A stretch of DNA of 64,000 bases from Ceratobasidium sp. AG-K (taxonomy: Eukaryota > Basidiomycota > Agaricomycetes > Cantharellales > Ceratobasidiaceae), in assembly GCA_037039685.1 (NCBI GenBank), contig JAWNGF010000002.1:6717088-6781087 (forward strand), in the 5' to 3' direction. The translations under genes were made by a program, and so were the position numbers. The notes beneath the pieces were generated by a model. That model made no database searches. It had not been told where the DNA came from and saw only the letters and a list, made by a program, of their open reading frames with translations. Positions 10,659-22,545 of the stretch are shown piece after piece (the first letter of the stretch is position 1; every line of letters starts with the position of its first letter).

Positions 10659-13600
10659 TCAAAACATTCCCATCCCAGCAATGAAGCCGGGGAATTTGAC
10701 GCGTCCGAGTGGTTTGGTAAGCGCATCGGCGACCTGTTGGTCGGTCGGAATAAATTTGAGATCGACCTCGCGAAGAGCAATCACTTCTCGAATGAAATGA
10801 TGTTTGACTCGTATATGCTTCGTATTTTGATGATTTACGGGGTTTTTGGCCAATGCGATACTCAATTGATTGTCGGTAAGCAAGGTTGTCGGACCTTTGG
10901 ACAAAAATCCGAGTTCATCAAGGAATTGACGAAGCCAAATCAATTGGCGGGCGGCGCTCGCAGCGGCGACGTATTCGGCCTCGGTACTCGATAAGGAAAC
11001 TGTTGGTTGCTTACGGGATGACCAAGCGACGCTCCCTCCGGCACGTTGGAAGATCCAGCCGGTAGTCGATCGGCTTGTATTCGGATCGCCAGCGTAGTCA
11101 GAGTCAACGTATCCGATCGGGTCGGACGATTTTGATCGTTCAAATACGATCCCGAGTGCCTTCGTGCCTTGTAGGTACCGCAAAACTCGCTTGAAAGCTG
11201 ACCAATGCTCGTCGCCAGGATTAGCGGCGTGTTGGGCAAGCAAACCGGTCGCAAAAGCGATATCAGGACAGGTCGAAATCATCGCATACATGAGCGATCC
11301 GACACCACGCTGATAAAGCGTTCGATTGACAGTAGGAGCATTGAGTTTGGGCAGGTTTGGGGTCTCTGCCATTGGCGTGTCCCACGGTTTGGCCTCGGTC
11401 ATGCTGAATCAAGCTAGTATATCGCTAATATATCGCTTTTGACAAAACTTGAGTGTGCCAGCTTCGCGATTTCGCTTGATTTCGACACCAATGAATATGC
11501 GTGCCTCGCCTAGATCGACAATATCGAATGATTTGCGCATTTTCGACTTGATTTCCTCCAGAAATGAAAGAGGTTTACCAGCGAGTAGCATGTCGTCCAC
11601 ATGAGCTAAAATTATCGCCAAGTTATCGCCATCGCGTTGAATGAATACGGCGTGATCGCTTTCGGTCCGTGTGAATCCGATCGCCTCAAGAACCTCTTTA
11701 AGTCAAAGGTAAAACACTCGGGCGGCTTGTTTCAGACCGATAATGCCTTAACGAGTTGCCAGACATGATTGCCTTTGGCAAACCCCTCGGGTTGCTCCAT
11801 ATAGAGCTCCTCCTCGACAACGCCATGCAGGAACGCAGTCTTGATGTCGAGTTGAAGTAACTCAAGGTCTTCACTCGCGACGATGCTGAAAAGCACCCTA
11901 TATGCGTCTGATGCGGCTACTGGCAACGATATCTTGACATAATCGACACCTGGAGCCTGCAGGAATCCCTTGGCGACGAGTCTAGCCTTGTACTTGAGGA
12001 TTTCGCCATCGACATCGCGCTTGTATGCATACACCCATCGACATTTGATAACTCGCTTGTGGCTCGGTCTATCGGCCGGTTTCCAAACTTTGTGCTCGGT
12101 AATCGACTTTATCTCCTCGATCATCGCCTCGAGCCATAGATTGGCGTCTGGACGCGCCATCGCTTCAGCATAGGTGTCGGGGGGATGCTCAATTAGCACA
12201 TTCATGGCGCTCTCGGTCGTTGGCTTATCGGCTCGCGTGGCAGTCTCGTTCTGCGCACCCACTTCAGCTCTGTATCGTGTCGGCGGTCTCGTAACTCGAC
12301 CTGATCGACGTGGAGGCTTGGGCTGAGTTACTGGCGGCTCTGGCACGACGGGGGAATCGCTTGCCGGCTCGATCTCGGGCTTGCTATTCGACTCTTCTGG
12401 CTCGGACTCGGACTCGGATTCTTGCTCGTTTACTGACTCTTGGCGCTCTGGCTCGGTTTCTGACTCGACGGCGACCTCAGGCATTGGCTCTTGGCGTTCT
12501 TGATCGCCCACTTGCTCTGGGAACTCGTCCTCGAAGTCCTCGATGATCACTTGCTGTCAGGTTTTGCCTCCTTCATCAAATACAACGTCGCGTGAGGTGA
12601 TTACGCAACCAATTGGGCGCTGGATAAGCATGTGCGCCTTGCGACCTGGAGCGAATCCGAGGTAAGTGCATTCGAGCGATCTTGCCTGCAGCTTGGTACG
12701 TTGGCCATCGGGTACTCAAACCCATGCCTTGCAGCCAAAAGTTCGGATTCGGGAGACATCGGGTAACTTGCCCGTGAATACCTCGTCCGGGGTTTTGCCG
12801 TCAAGCGACCGTTTTGGCGTCACATTCCAGATGTATGCGGCATGGACGATGGCAAACCCCCAGAACTTGTCGGGTAAGTCTGCATCTGCTCGCATTGTCC
12901 GTTGGCTGTCGTTTAATGTGTGAATCGCTCGCTCTGCAACGCCATTGCTGGCCGATGAGTCCGCCTCGGTCTTTTGGTGTTCGATTCCGTGCGACTTGAG
13001 CCACGCTTCGAATGCGTTCGATGCGTATTCGCCTCCGCCATCGGTTCGTAAGTGCTTGATTTGCTTGCCCGTTTGATTCTCCGCTGACGCTTTTAGCTCT
13101 TTGAAGTGCATCGCATATTTGTTCTTGTGCTTAAGTAAGTGCACGAACATTTTGCGGGACTTATCATCGATTGTGACGGTGAAGTACTGATAGCCTTGAA
13201 TCGCTTGAACAGCGACAGGCCCGTGTAGGTCGCTATGGAGTAGCTCAAGTACGTCGGACGCTCGATTTGTTGACGTCGGAAACGGGGCACGAGTCTGTTT
13301 GCCCTTGAGGCACGGCTCGCATTTCGATTGCGGCGGTAAGCGACTTCCTACAATATCCATTCCTTGAACGGCGCCTTTTCTGACCATATCCAGCACGTAT
13401 TTGTAGTTTATGTGGCCTAGGCGGCGATGCCAGGTATGTAGGTCGGCTCGAGCGATGTGACTGGCGGTATATGTGATGAACTTGTTTGCTTCTAGGTCGT
13501 CCTTATCGTTCAGGCCCTCCGGCTCAACAGTGGCAAGGTGAGCGGTCGGTTCGGCATGTTTAACTCGCGCATTTAGTCGGTAAAGCTTGACACCTAACTC

Positions 13601-14986
13601 GCATGCATAGCCGATCTCGGGTCCACGGCCCTTGTCCTCGAGGAGCCTGGCATCCTTGTCGCCAAATAGAACGAAGGTGCCAGTTTTGGCAAGCTGTTTG
13701 ACCGACATGAGGCTCGCATGCAGTCCCGGTACGTGTAGTACACCGTCAATGAACATTTCGGTCTCCTGACGGGCTTCGTTGCATAGCGTAAGCAGCACAC
13801 GGCCGATTCCGGTCGCATTAGTCAGGTTCCCGTTGCCCACTCAAACTGGGATTGGTGGTACCAATGGCTGGTAAGTCGAGAACCATGCTCGATTTCGAGT
13901 CATATGTTTTGACGCGCCAGAGTCGAGCAGCCACGTGTCTCGGGCAGACGGATCGTCCACGGCCGGCATCGCATATAGCGACGGCATATCCTCGGGTTCA
14001 GCGGGTGTCAGAGCCACTTTGGCTGACTCGGTTTTAGGTGCAGTACTCAATTCGCTCGGTTTCGGCTCGTTTGACTTAGCAGCTCGTCGCTTTTGGTGCG
14101 GTCCAGTCCCTTCGGCTCCGCCTCCTTTCGCCCAGCATTCCTTCTTGGTGTGCCCGGGCTTGGCGCAGTTATCGCATAAGGGGCCTTTCGCCTTTTTCTT
14201 CCCTTTCGGATCGCTCGGTTTCTTGGATTTCGGCTTGGGAGCTTGAGCATACATCGCAGTGAGTCCGTCGCCTGTCTTCCGTCGTTCCTCTTCAGTAAAG
14301 GCGGCATTTGTGACCATTTCCGAGGTAATGAGTCCGGTCTGGGTGGATGTCTGGAGGATCGTACTGACAATCGCATAGGACGGGGGGAGCGCATTCATGA
14401 AGACTTGGGCAAGCAGTAGGTCGGTAACGGGCTCGCCGAGGGTCTTCATTTTCGAGGCAATCGATCGGATGCGATTGAAACCAGCAGATAAGTTTTCTTC
14501 CTCCTCGATTTTCGCGCTCATGAGTTGCTTATAGCAGAAAGAAAGCGACTGCATTCCTTTCCCTTCCCAGCGCTCAACAACTTTCGTCCACGCCTCGTGC
14601 GCCGATGTCGTCTCCCTCACGTCGGCCATCGCTCCGTCTTCCATGTTCAAGGTAATTTGAGCGAATGCATCATCGTCTCGTTTCTGCCAGTTTTCGATTT
14701 CGGTTTTATTGGCTGACACTTTGACAGAGTCCTTTTTATCGATCTCGGTGAGTGGTTCAGGCTGTCTTTCGGTGCCATAAGCGATTTTGAGCAGTCCTCG
14801 TATGCATAGGACCGTCGTTTGGCGGAATTTCCACGAATCGTAGTTGGATCCGTTGTCCTTCAAGAGCGGAATCTCGTAGGTTTTCTTACTAAGGTAAGCG
14901 TCGGTCGATGCCATTGTTGGGGTAGTAACGTTTACAGCGTTCACTGGGTCCTCTTCTGCTTCACTTTTGACGCTACCAGGGCTCAT
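10659..14986 (-). pseudogene. copia gag-pol polyprotein, interrupted
   Basis: The start ATG is at 14984-14986. Domains in order on the minus strand: gag; zinc knuckle CDNCAKPGHTKKEC; protease DSGASKHM; integrase with HRRLGH and KCEPC zinc ligands and DDE-type residues (HSDLHG, RTDGGGEY); reverse transcriptase with LDIKTAFLHG and AHVDDMLL; RNase H with YVDSDYAGD and SSTEAEYVA. The frame is broken by TGA codons at 13841-13843, 12716-12718, 12557-12559, 11703-11705 and 11409-11411, and by a one-base loss near 11740. Reading resumes in the same frame after each TGA. At several of these sites Arg is usual in copia proteins, so CGA to TGA change is likely. The copy is presumably non-autonomous. Confidence 0.93.
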
Positions 14987-14990
14987 AACC
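14979..14990 (-). other. Primer-binding site matching initiator tRNA-Met anticodon region
   Basis: The minus strand reads GGTTATGAGCCC directly after the 5' LTR. This is complementary to GGGCTCATAACC, the anticodon arm of initiator tRNA-Met (anticodon CAT). Drosophila copia is primed by a cleaved initiator tRNA-Met half that ends in this arm, so the same half-tRNA priming is likely. The gag start codon (14984-14986) lies inside this site. Confidence 0.75.
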
Positions 14991-15258
14991 TGTTGCGATA
15001 TGCGCAGTGCCGGGCTAGATAATTGTGTATCTCAGCTCGTGCTACTTGAGAGTAGAGAACTTGTATATATATACCTAGATAATCGTGTATCTACAGGTAA
15101 TATAAGTAATAGAAAATGAAAAGAAACATCTAAACTATACCTCAGCTCGTGCTACTTGAGAGTAGAGAACTGAGGAAAACTTTCTCCGAAGCTCGAGACC
15201 ATGTGGAACGCAATCACGTGATGCGCATATATCTACGTATAAGACTGTATATTCAACA
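14991..15258 (-). repeat. Right LTR (5' LTR of the element)
   Basis: 268 bp, one base different from the left LTR. The difference is CG in the left copy versus TG here (15024), which is the type of change expected at a methylated CpG. As the 5' LTR of a reverse-oriented element it holds the promoter for gag-pol. Confidence 0.96.
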
Positions 15259-15263
15259 CCGCC
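15259..15263. repeat. Target-site duplication of copia element, right copy
   Basis: CCGCC directly after the right LTR, identical to 10348-10352. The sequence after it (CATTACTTAATTC) is the continuation of the pre-insertion locus. Confidence 0.93.
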
Positions 15264-16561
15264 CATTACTTAATTCAAGTTCAAAGTTTGCGTGCACCTT
15301 TGGCTTAGAATACATCGCTAGTTCCTTCACATTATCGTATCGTTCCAAAGCCGACGGGCGTTTCACGCTCGTGACTGGTGGCCGCAATTTCAAGAATATC
15401 AGCCGATTCCAATCGTCACAAGGTCCATTGATCTTGCTCTCGGACACGAACCCTGGGTGTCCTAGTTCTTACAATAAATAGATTAGTCGCGTACGCTCCC
15501 ATTATACTCAGAAACTTCCGTGTTGAGATGATTCGGCTCGACGTTTGCGCCCTAGGCTGGCTGTCTCGTGCCCTCGAACACTAGGCCCCCAGCACAAGCC
15601 CAAAAACCAGTCGCCTTTGGGAAAAGGGAACATTGAGAATATCGACGCAAGAAACTCGCTTTGCATATGGTCCGATGCCAAGATCGGCTCGTGCTGTCGA
15701 AGAATCCAGGCCGAGTTGCGGGCTGTGGAATGGGAGCCGGCGGGTGGCCTTGCACCAACAGGATCGAGAGACGAGAGACGGGAAGCCTGAATCGCCCTGG
15801 GTCGCTCTGGATCCAGCCAAGCTTCTTACCTTGCAAAGTGAGAAATTACAGGCTTGACGAGTACACGGCAGGGCCGCAACATGGAGATCGTTGAGATTGA
15901 TATAACCGGCGTGGTTGACGGGTGGCCAAGTTGTGGGCTTACATCCTTGGTTATGGCTCTCGTCGTCCTGTCACACTTTTTAGCTCATGTCCGAAGGCTA
16001 TCTGACTTTGACCTTGTGGCTATGGTTGCGCGACCCTTGTACTGAGGATTCGAGTTCATCCAGCCTACAATTTCCTCGTGTTTGATCTGCTAATGTATTA
16101 TTACCCCACAAAAGTATGTTAAAATGTAGTATCAACTATCGCTTCCACTGCCATTTCTGTTTCGGAAGCATCATTGGCGTGATGGGAACTGTGGATGCTC
16201 GACGCAAGTAGTTACGTATCAGTGTGATGGGATGGAGAGATACCTGCTCGCAATATGTGCGACACCATAATGGCGGTCATAAGCTCGCGTTCTGTGTGCG
16301 ACTGTCTGGCAAGTCCTCGATATATATGTGAAATGAATTACACTCATCTGCCTAGTAAGGTAAGTATCGACCTTCATCTTGCGATTCAGGGCTTATTTCC
16401 AATATTGCCGGCTCCATGCTTCCGGCACTCGACTCGCACCTTATCTCGTAACTATCGCCGAACGCTGAGAACCTTGAAGACATGCCACGCATTGATGCCT
16501 CGCTTATTTGTAAAAATCCTCCGGGGGTCCACGTACTCTGCTTCCCTTACCCCGACACTCG
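15264..16561. other. Upstream region of NACHT-WD40 copy 2
   Basis: Pre-insertion continuation of the locus plus the likely promoter of copy 2. Only short overlapping frames are present and no domain is recognisable. Nothing further can be supported. Confidence 0.4.
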
Positions 16562-19500
16562 ATGGCATCCACACCGAAATCACGGCTGGGGGACTTGTTT
16601 CGCAGCTGTTTCCCTCGCGCCAGGACACGCACCACATCTGATCCATCGTCTTTATCCTGCATGTGAATCATAACGCTCAACCTACCGGCGGTCCATCCGC
16701 CCAAGTTACCCCGACAGCGAGCACCCCACTAGGGCCCATAACGAACACCCTGGCAACAAAAACCGAACCAAGCCTGGCAATAGCCACGCTGAAGACGGTC
16801 CTCGAAGGGCTACGGTCGAGTCTGACTGGGCTCCCGCCGCTACAACTGGCCGTTGGTGGATTGTTGGAGTGTATTGTGCCTGTAGCGGTAGGATTTCGTG
16901 CCTCGAGACTATCCTCACGAATCTGACAGTCGAACAAACCAGGTCGGGGATCAAAGTCACCAAGCATACAACGAATTAGCAGGTGATCTGACCAACCTGG
17001 CAACTCTGCTTCAAAAGCATGTCGTCGATGCGAAGCCACGTTACGTACCATATTCGATCGCCAACGTTGCGCGGTAGGTGTTTAAACCACCTGCATTCGG
17101 CTTGAGGTTGACGCTCCGAATAGGTCTATTACTGAACAGACGAGCATCATCCAGGAGCACCAGAATCGGTCAAAGATCGGCCGCCTGGCTCTGGGACTCG
17201 AAGATGAAGAGGCTGTGCTAAAGTGCTATCGTCGGATCGGCGCATTGTTTGAGCAGCTGCAGGTGAGCATTCCGAGTCGACTGCTTCAGCAAAGGGCCTC
17301 ACATGATGACAGGCCGACATTTCGTTGAGCATCTGGGACGCTATGCGAGAACAACAGATGGTATGGAACTTGACGTGTTTGCTTTTTTGCGGAGAATAAG
17401 AGCGTATGATGTTTAAAGGACACTCGCCTCAAGGACCTCTCGCCAGTGCACGATGCGTACTACAATGCAGCACTCCCCACCACGGCCATGAAACGATTAG
17501 GATGTACAGAGCACACTCGCGTCGAGATACTCGACACCACTCGTGGATGGAGCCGAGAGAGGGATGGGCCGAAGATCTTCTGGCTGAACGGCATGGCTGG
17601 CACCGGTAAAACCACCATTGCCTACACACTGTGCAAAATACTCCAAAAGGATAACCAGCTTGGAGGTAGCTTCTTCTGCTCTCGCAACTCGCCCCACTGT
17701 CGAGACGTCAACCGGATTGTGCCGACGATCGCATACCAGCTTGGACGATACTCGAACCCGTACCGCCAGGCGCTGTGCAGCGTACTCGACGGCGACCCAG
17801 ACATAGGGAAACGAGACATCGGTACGCAGTTCGAGTACTTGATCTCTAAGCCGTTGGCCGAGGTGGGCAAGGCGATGCCGACGGATGTAGTCGTGGCGAT
17901 CGACGCTCTGGACGAGTGTGAGGACGTGGATGGGACCCAAGGCGTGCTGAACTTGCTACTTCGACATGCAGGCAGTCTGCCGATCAAATTCTTTGTGTCT
18001 AGCCGGCCCGAGCCTTCGATCTCCGACAGCATGATGACTAGTAATGGTGAAATGCCCTCGATCCTTCGGTTACACGATATCGAAAGGTCTCTGGTACAGG
18101 CTGACATCCAGCTCTATCTCGCCGAAGCGCTGGGATCCATCCAAATTACCGTTGCGGAGATTAGTCAGCTCGCTGAACAATCGGGCAGCCTGTTTATATT
18201 CGCCGCGACGGCTGTACGATATATCATGTCCAATAAAGGCCTTGTAGATCACAAACAACGGCTACGGGTAGTGCTGAAGCTACGTCCAAGCTGGGGAAAC
18301 AAAAGCTATGAAGGCATCGACAAGCTGTATGCTACGATTCTATCAACCGCATTGGATCCAAAAACGTTCGAGGAGGCTGAACTTGAGCAAAGACAGCAAG
18401 TGCTATGGACAGTGGTTTGTGCGAGAGAGCCCTTGACGATCGCAGCGCTCGCCGAAGTTCTTCACACGCTTGAAGTTGAAGCAGTCCAGCGCGCAATACT
18501 TCCCCTACAATCTGTACTGCATATATCGGAGACTACAAGCATGGTTTCCCCGCTTCACGCATCGTTTCCGGACTTCTTGTCGAGCAAGGAGCGTGCTGGA
18601 CCGCATTACTGCGACGCGACGTCGCATGAGTCTTATCTAGCAGAGTGCTGCTTCAAGCTCATGGATCGGTCACTGCGGTTCAATATATGCGACCTAGAAT
18701 CGTCATACGAGTTTGACAGCGATATAAAAGACCTACAGGATCGCGTCGCCCAGAATATCTTTACTGGGCTTTTCTACGCGTGCAGATACTGGAGCGACCA
18801 TCTGACAAGAAACTCGCCCTCACCTCAGCTACTTTCACTTCTCGAATCGTTTCTGCAGAGTCGTCTACTCTTCTGGATGGAGGTGCTGAATCTCAAAAGA
18901 TTAATCGGCCACGGCGAGAACGTACTGAGCCAGGTGCTGGCCTGGGTTCCTGTGAGTATCTACATATATTCACACTATTTTCCGCCAATAATTTCGAGTA
19001 GACACAGGATGAAAACATTAGACTCAGAGATTTTGCCTATGACGCACGCAACTTCCTCACTGCCTTTGCCGGCAATCCCACCTCGCTCTCCACTCCACAT
19101 ATCTACCTGTCTGCACTACCATTCGCGTCCAAGCAAAGCCTAGTTCATGCAACCTACCAGCCCCAGACACATGGACTGATACAAGTGAAAGGTGCAGTGA
19201 TGGACACGGGAAGGAAGTCGGCACTCGCAACCTGGGAAGTTCCGAGTAGCGTGAATAGCCTAGCCCTATCCAATGACGGCAGGCACGTCGCCTCTGGCTT
19301 TACCAACAGCGAAGTGAGCGTCTGGGACATATCTAGCGGCACTTGCATCCTAGGACCACTAGCGGGCCATGAACACCCAATTTGGTCAGTCGCATATTCT
19401 TGGGACAACTCCCGTATCGCTTCCGGTTCTTTGGACAATACTATCTGTATCTGGGATGCACACAAAGGCAGCTTGAGCGCTGGCCCTCTTCGCGGTCATA

Positions 19501-21245
19501 CCGAAACAGTCCTCTCCGTCGCATTCTCACCTGATGGAGCTTGCCTGGCTTCGGGCTCACATGACCAGACTGTTCGGATCTGGGACGCATGGTCGGGTAC
19601 TCCAATTGGCTTGCCTGTCAATGCGAACCAGGGTGCTGTGTTTTCCATTGCGTTTTCACCAGACGGAGAGCGCCTTGCCGCAGGGTCGGATGACTCCACA
19701 ATCCGGGTCTGGGACTGGAAGAAAAGCACGATGGCACAGGGGCAGTTTGAAGGGCATACGGGTGCCGTGCATGCCATCGCATATTCTAGCGATGGCCTTC
19801 GTCTGGTGTCCGGTTCACGAGATAGGACGATTCGAGTATGGAACTCGTCGAGTGGCACATTGCTGGCCGGTCCGTTCGAGGGCCATACCGGTACCGTCTC
19901 GTGCGTTTCATTCTCACCCGATGGCGCTCGAGTCGTATCCGGTTCGTATGATTCTACAATTCTCGTATGGGACGCTGTGAGCGGCAGGTTGGTGGCTGAG
20001 TTCCTTGTGGAACAGTGCAGTAATATCAACTCGGTACTGTTCACTGCGGACGGCACCCGCATCGTGTCCGGCTCAAGCGACGGCACGATCCGCGTATGGG
20101 ATCTGCGCCACGGGGCGACAAGTGCTATCGAACCGTCAGGACAAACCGGCCTCATCCACTCTGTTGCATTGTCAACCGACGGCACACGCGTTGCATCCGG
20201 CTCACATGATTGCACGATCTGCGTCTGGGACACGCAGAACAGCGCACTCGTCGCCGGTCCGTTTGAGGGCCACACTAGTTTCATCACCTCGGTGGCATTC
20301 TCGCCTGACGGAGCACGCATTGCGTCTGGATCTCATGATTACACCCTGCGGACTTGGGACGCGTCCACTGGCGCTTTACTTCTCGGTCCGCTTGAGGGTC
20401 ACACCTTTGGGGTCCAGTCGGTTGCCTTTTCCCCCGATGGTAGCCAGATTGCATCTGGTTCCGGTGATTGTACTGTCAGGTTCTGGAACTCGCACACCGG
20501 GGAATCAGTTGTTGAGCCATTCAAAGGCCACACAGGGGGAGTCACGTCGATCGCATTCTCACCCGACGGCACCTGCATTGTCTCCGGCTCGTTCGATCAC
20601 ACCATCCGAATGTGGGACGTCAAGGATGGCACAACACTCTGGACTTCAAATGCTCACACCAAGGATGTGTACTGCGTGGCGTTTTCCCCTGATGGAACGC
20701 GTGTAGTGTCTAGTTCGAATGACTGCACTATACTAGTGCTGAACGGACGTGATGGTGCGGTGCTACATGGTCCGTTCACAGGTCATACCAGCTCTGTCCG
20801 GTCAGTTACATTCTCGCCCGACGGAACATGTATTGTATCTGGCTCTTATGATGAAACAGTGCGCGTGTGGGACGTGGAGAGCGGCACGACGGTGGCCGGT
20901 CCACTCAAGGGTCACACTGGTGTGGTTAGCTCTATCGCATTCTCTCCTGACGGTGCACGCGTCATTTCAGCCGGCGCAGCGGTATGGGTCTGGGATCTAG
21001 CGGCTGTCGCTCAAGCAAGCCCATCTGATGACTGGTCCATCGACGAGAATGGATGGCTGACCAACTCTCAGTCACAACGGTTGTTCTGGGTACCCCCCGA
21101 CCTGCGCGCTAGGTTCGGGCTCCTTACCGCCTCCAACCCCATCGTGATCAACGCTGACTGTACGACCCGTATCACCCAGTCTACGCTGATGGGCGATCGG
21201 TGGCGTGATTGCTGGGGCGTGTCGTTGGAGTCAGATTTGTCCTAG
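16562..21245 (+). CDS. NACHT-WD40 NLR-like STAND protein, copy 2
   Basis: The core exons are 16943-17073, 17124-17262, 17313-17360, 17419-18951 and 19002-21245. Their lengths of 131, 139, 48 and 1,533 equal those of copy 1, and the last exon is 2,244 against 2,247. The N-terminus is less certain. ATG 16562 opens a basic peptide (MASTPKSRLGDLF) typical of the family, and an intron of about 59 nt (16663-16721, weak GAG acceptor) would join it in phase to the exon ending at 16887, giving about 1,453 residues. Walker A is GMAGTGKTT and Walker B VVAIDALDECED. Fourteen WD40 repeats are followed by the Trp-rich tail LFWVPPDLRARFG. It is a tandem paralog of 3330-8004, predicted to be a cytoplasmic nucleotide-switch sensor. 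Family role and effector activity are inference. Confidence 0.87.
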
Positions 21246-22545
21246 CCAGCTCACTTCTCGTTATTTGTTTTATCTTCGCTCGTAAATTTTTACTCTCCTC
21301 CTATCTCTCATGTCCTTGTTGCAATATCACGATCTGTATCCTCCGCGGTTTGTTTGATCAGCGCATATTTCAGGGGTTCGATATATCTATCTGCCTTGGA
21401 ATCAATTGATTACACACTCACTTCAAAGAGGGGGGAAATTATCAAAATCCTGTGCAATGAATGCACGACAGCGAAGCATTAACTATCATATCCGGAACCA
21501 GTGTTTGGCCAACGCATATATTTACCAATATATATGCGCAATTCTCCACCTACACAACCAGGTATCTAGAGAACGGTCGAAGCACTCAACAGTTCCCGGA
21601 TATATAAAGTTATTGGCCTACTCACTTGACTCCTGGAAGGTGCTGCATCCTTTTCATGCGGGAGCAAGCAATCTCTGGTAAAGCTCATATTCCCTTAGAA
21701 CAAAGTGGATATCATCCTCAATCTCGACTCCCCCAGATGGTGGAATATCCGTACAACGTGAACCCACTGCCCCATATAAGATATTAGCAGCTCGCGTTAG
21801 TTCCTCGCTATCATGTCTCCCGGGAGCTCAATTCTGAGTGCAACGGTCTACCCCTCCAGTATGTCTGGGCGTAGATTGGTGGGACAAGGAGTCCAGGCGG
21901 GAAGACTTGGATAGTCGGAGTCGGTGTCAGCCACCTTGTGGTTTCCATTCCACTATTCGGGCTCGGTGGCGCTAAGCGCTACCTCAGTGACCTCTGGAAT
22001 GATCTTCGAAATGTCTAAAACCAGAGCACAAATCTACACCCGGATATCATAGGTTGGGGTGTAAGTTTCGAGTTGAAGCTGATCTAGAGTCATGAACATA
22101 CTCTGAAGCTATTAGTGAGGGATGGGCGTTTCCAGGTATATGCGCACTACCCTATGAGCATAGGCACCAAGCTACTTCTGGATCAACCAACGCGAGTTTC
22201 CAAAACATAAATTTGGCCATACCCCAGCATTCAAAACCTGTTCCGGCTCCATTAAATCGCTTGGGTCACTTGGTCGCTGTTCCTGGTAAAGTTGTCGACG
22301 ATTTACTGTCCGTCTTCGACGGCCGTGCTTTCAGCCATTGTGTATTAGTACACGCTTTATAGAGTATACAGGACGAGTTAACAACGTAATATCGCAGCGA
22401 TTTTAGGTAATCAACAAAACCACGGAGTATATGTGTACGGACACTTCAGGCACACGCCAGGAAGCAATTACCCAGATGCAATCGCGCAAACACAAAACAC
22501 TATACTAGCTTAAAAACGCATCTTGGGTATTGGCGCCAACGAAGT
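21246..22545. other. Intergenic stretch
   Basis: About 1.3 kb, AT-richer than the neighbouring genes, with only short frames. It holds the 3' flank of NACHT-WD40 copy 2 and the 3' flank of the minus-strand SGNH-like gene. I see no supported gene or repeat. Confidence 0.4.

Larger units (their letters stand above)
10353..15258 (-). mobile_element. Full-length Ty1/copia LTR retrotransposon
   Basis: A 4,906-bp element inserted in reverse orientation. It has two 268-bp LTRs (10353-10620 and 14991-15258), each bounded by TGTTG and CAACA, and a perfect 5-bp target duplication CCGCC (10348-10352 and 15259-15263). The internal region reads, on the minus strand, gag with a CCHC knuckle, protease, integrase, reverse transcriptase and RNase H, which is copia order. 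The LTRs differ at one base only (C at 10386, T at 15024), so the insertion is young. The coding region is nevertheless interrupted by in-frame TGA codons and a frameshift. Confidence 0.96.

Noticed and set aside
10659..14986. TGA codons of the copia element read as sense (readthrough or altered code)
   Set aside because: Other genes in the window (chitin deacetylase, SKP1, SGNH-like) end with TGA, and the element also has a frameshift, so decay is the simpler view.
19496..20320. 274-codon minus-strand frame inside NACHT-WD40 copy 2
   Set aside because: It is the antisense shadow of the regular WD40 repeat codons, as are similar minus-strand frames in copy 1.
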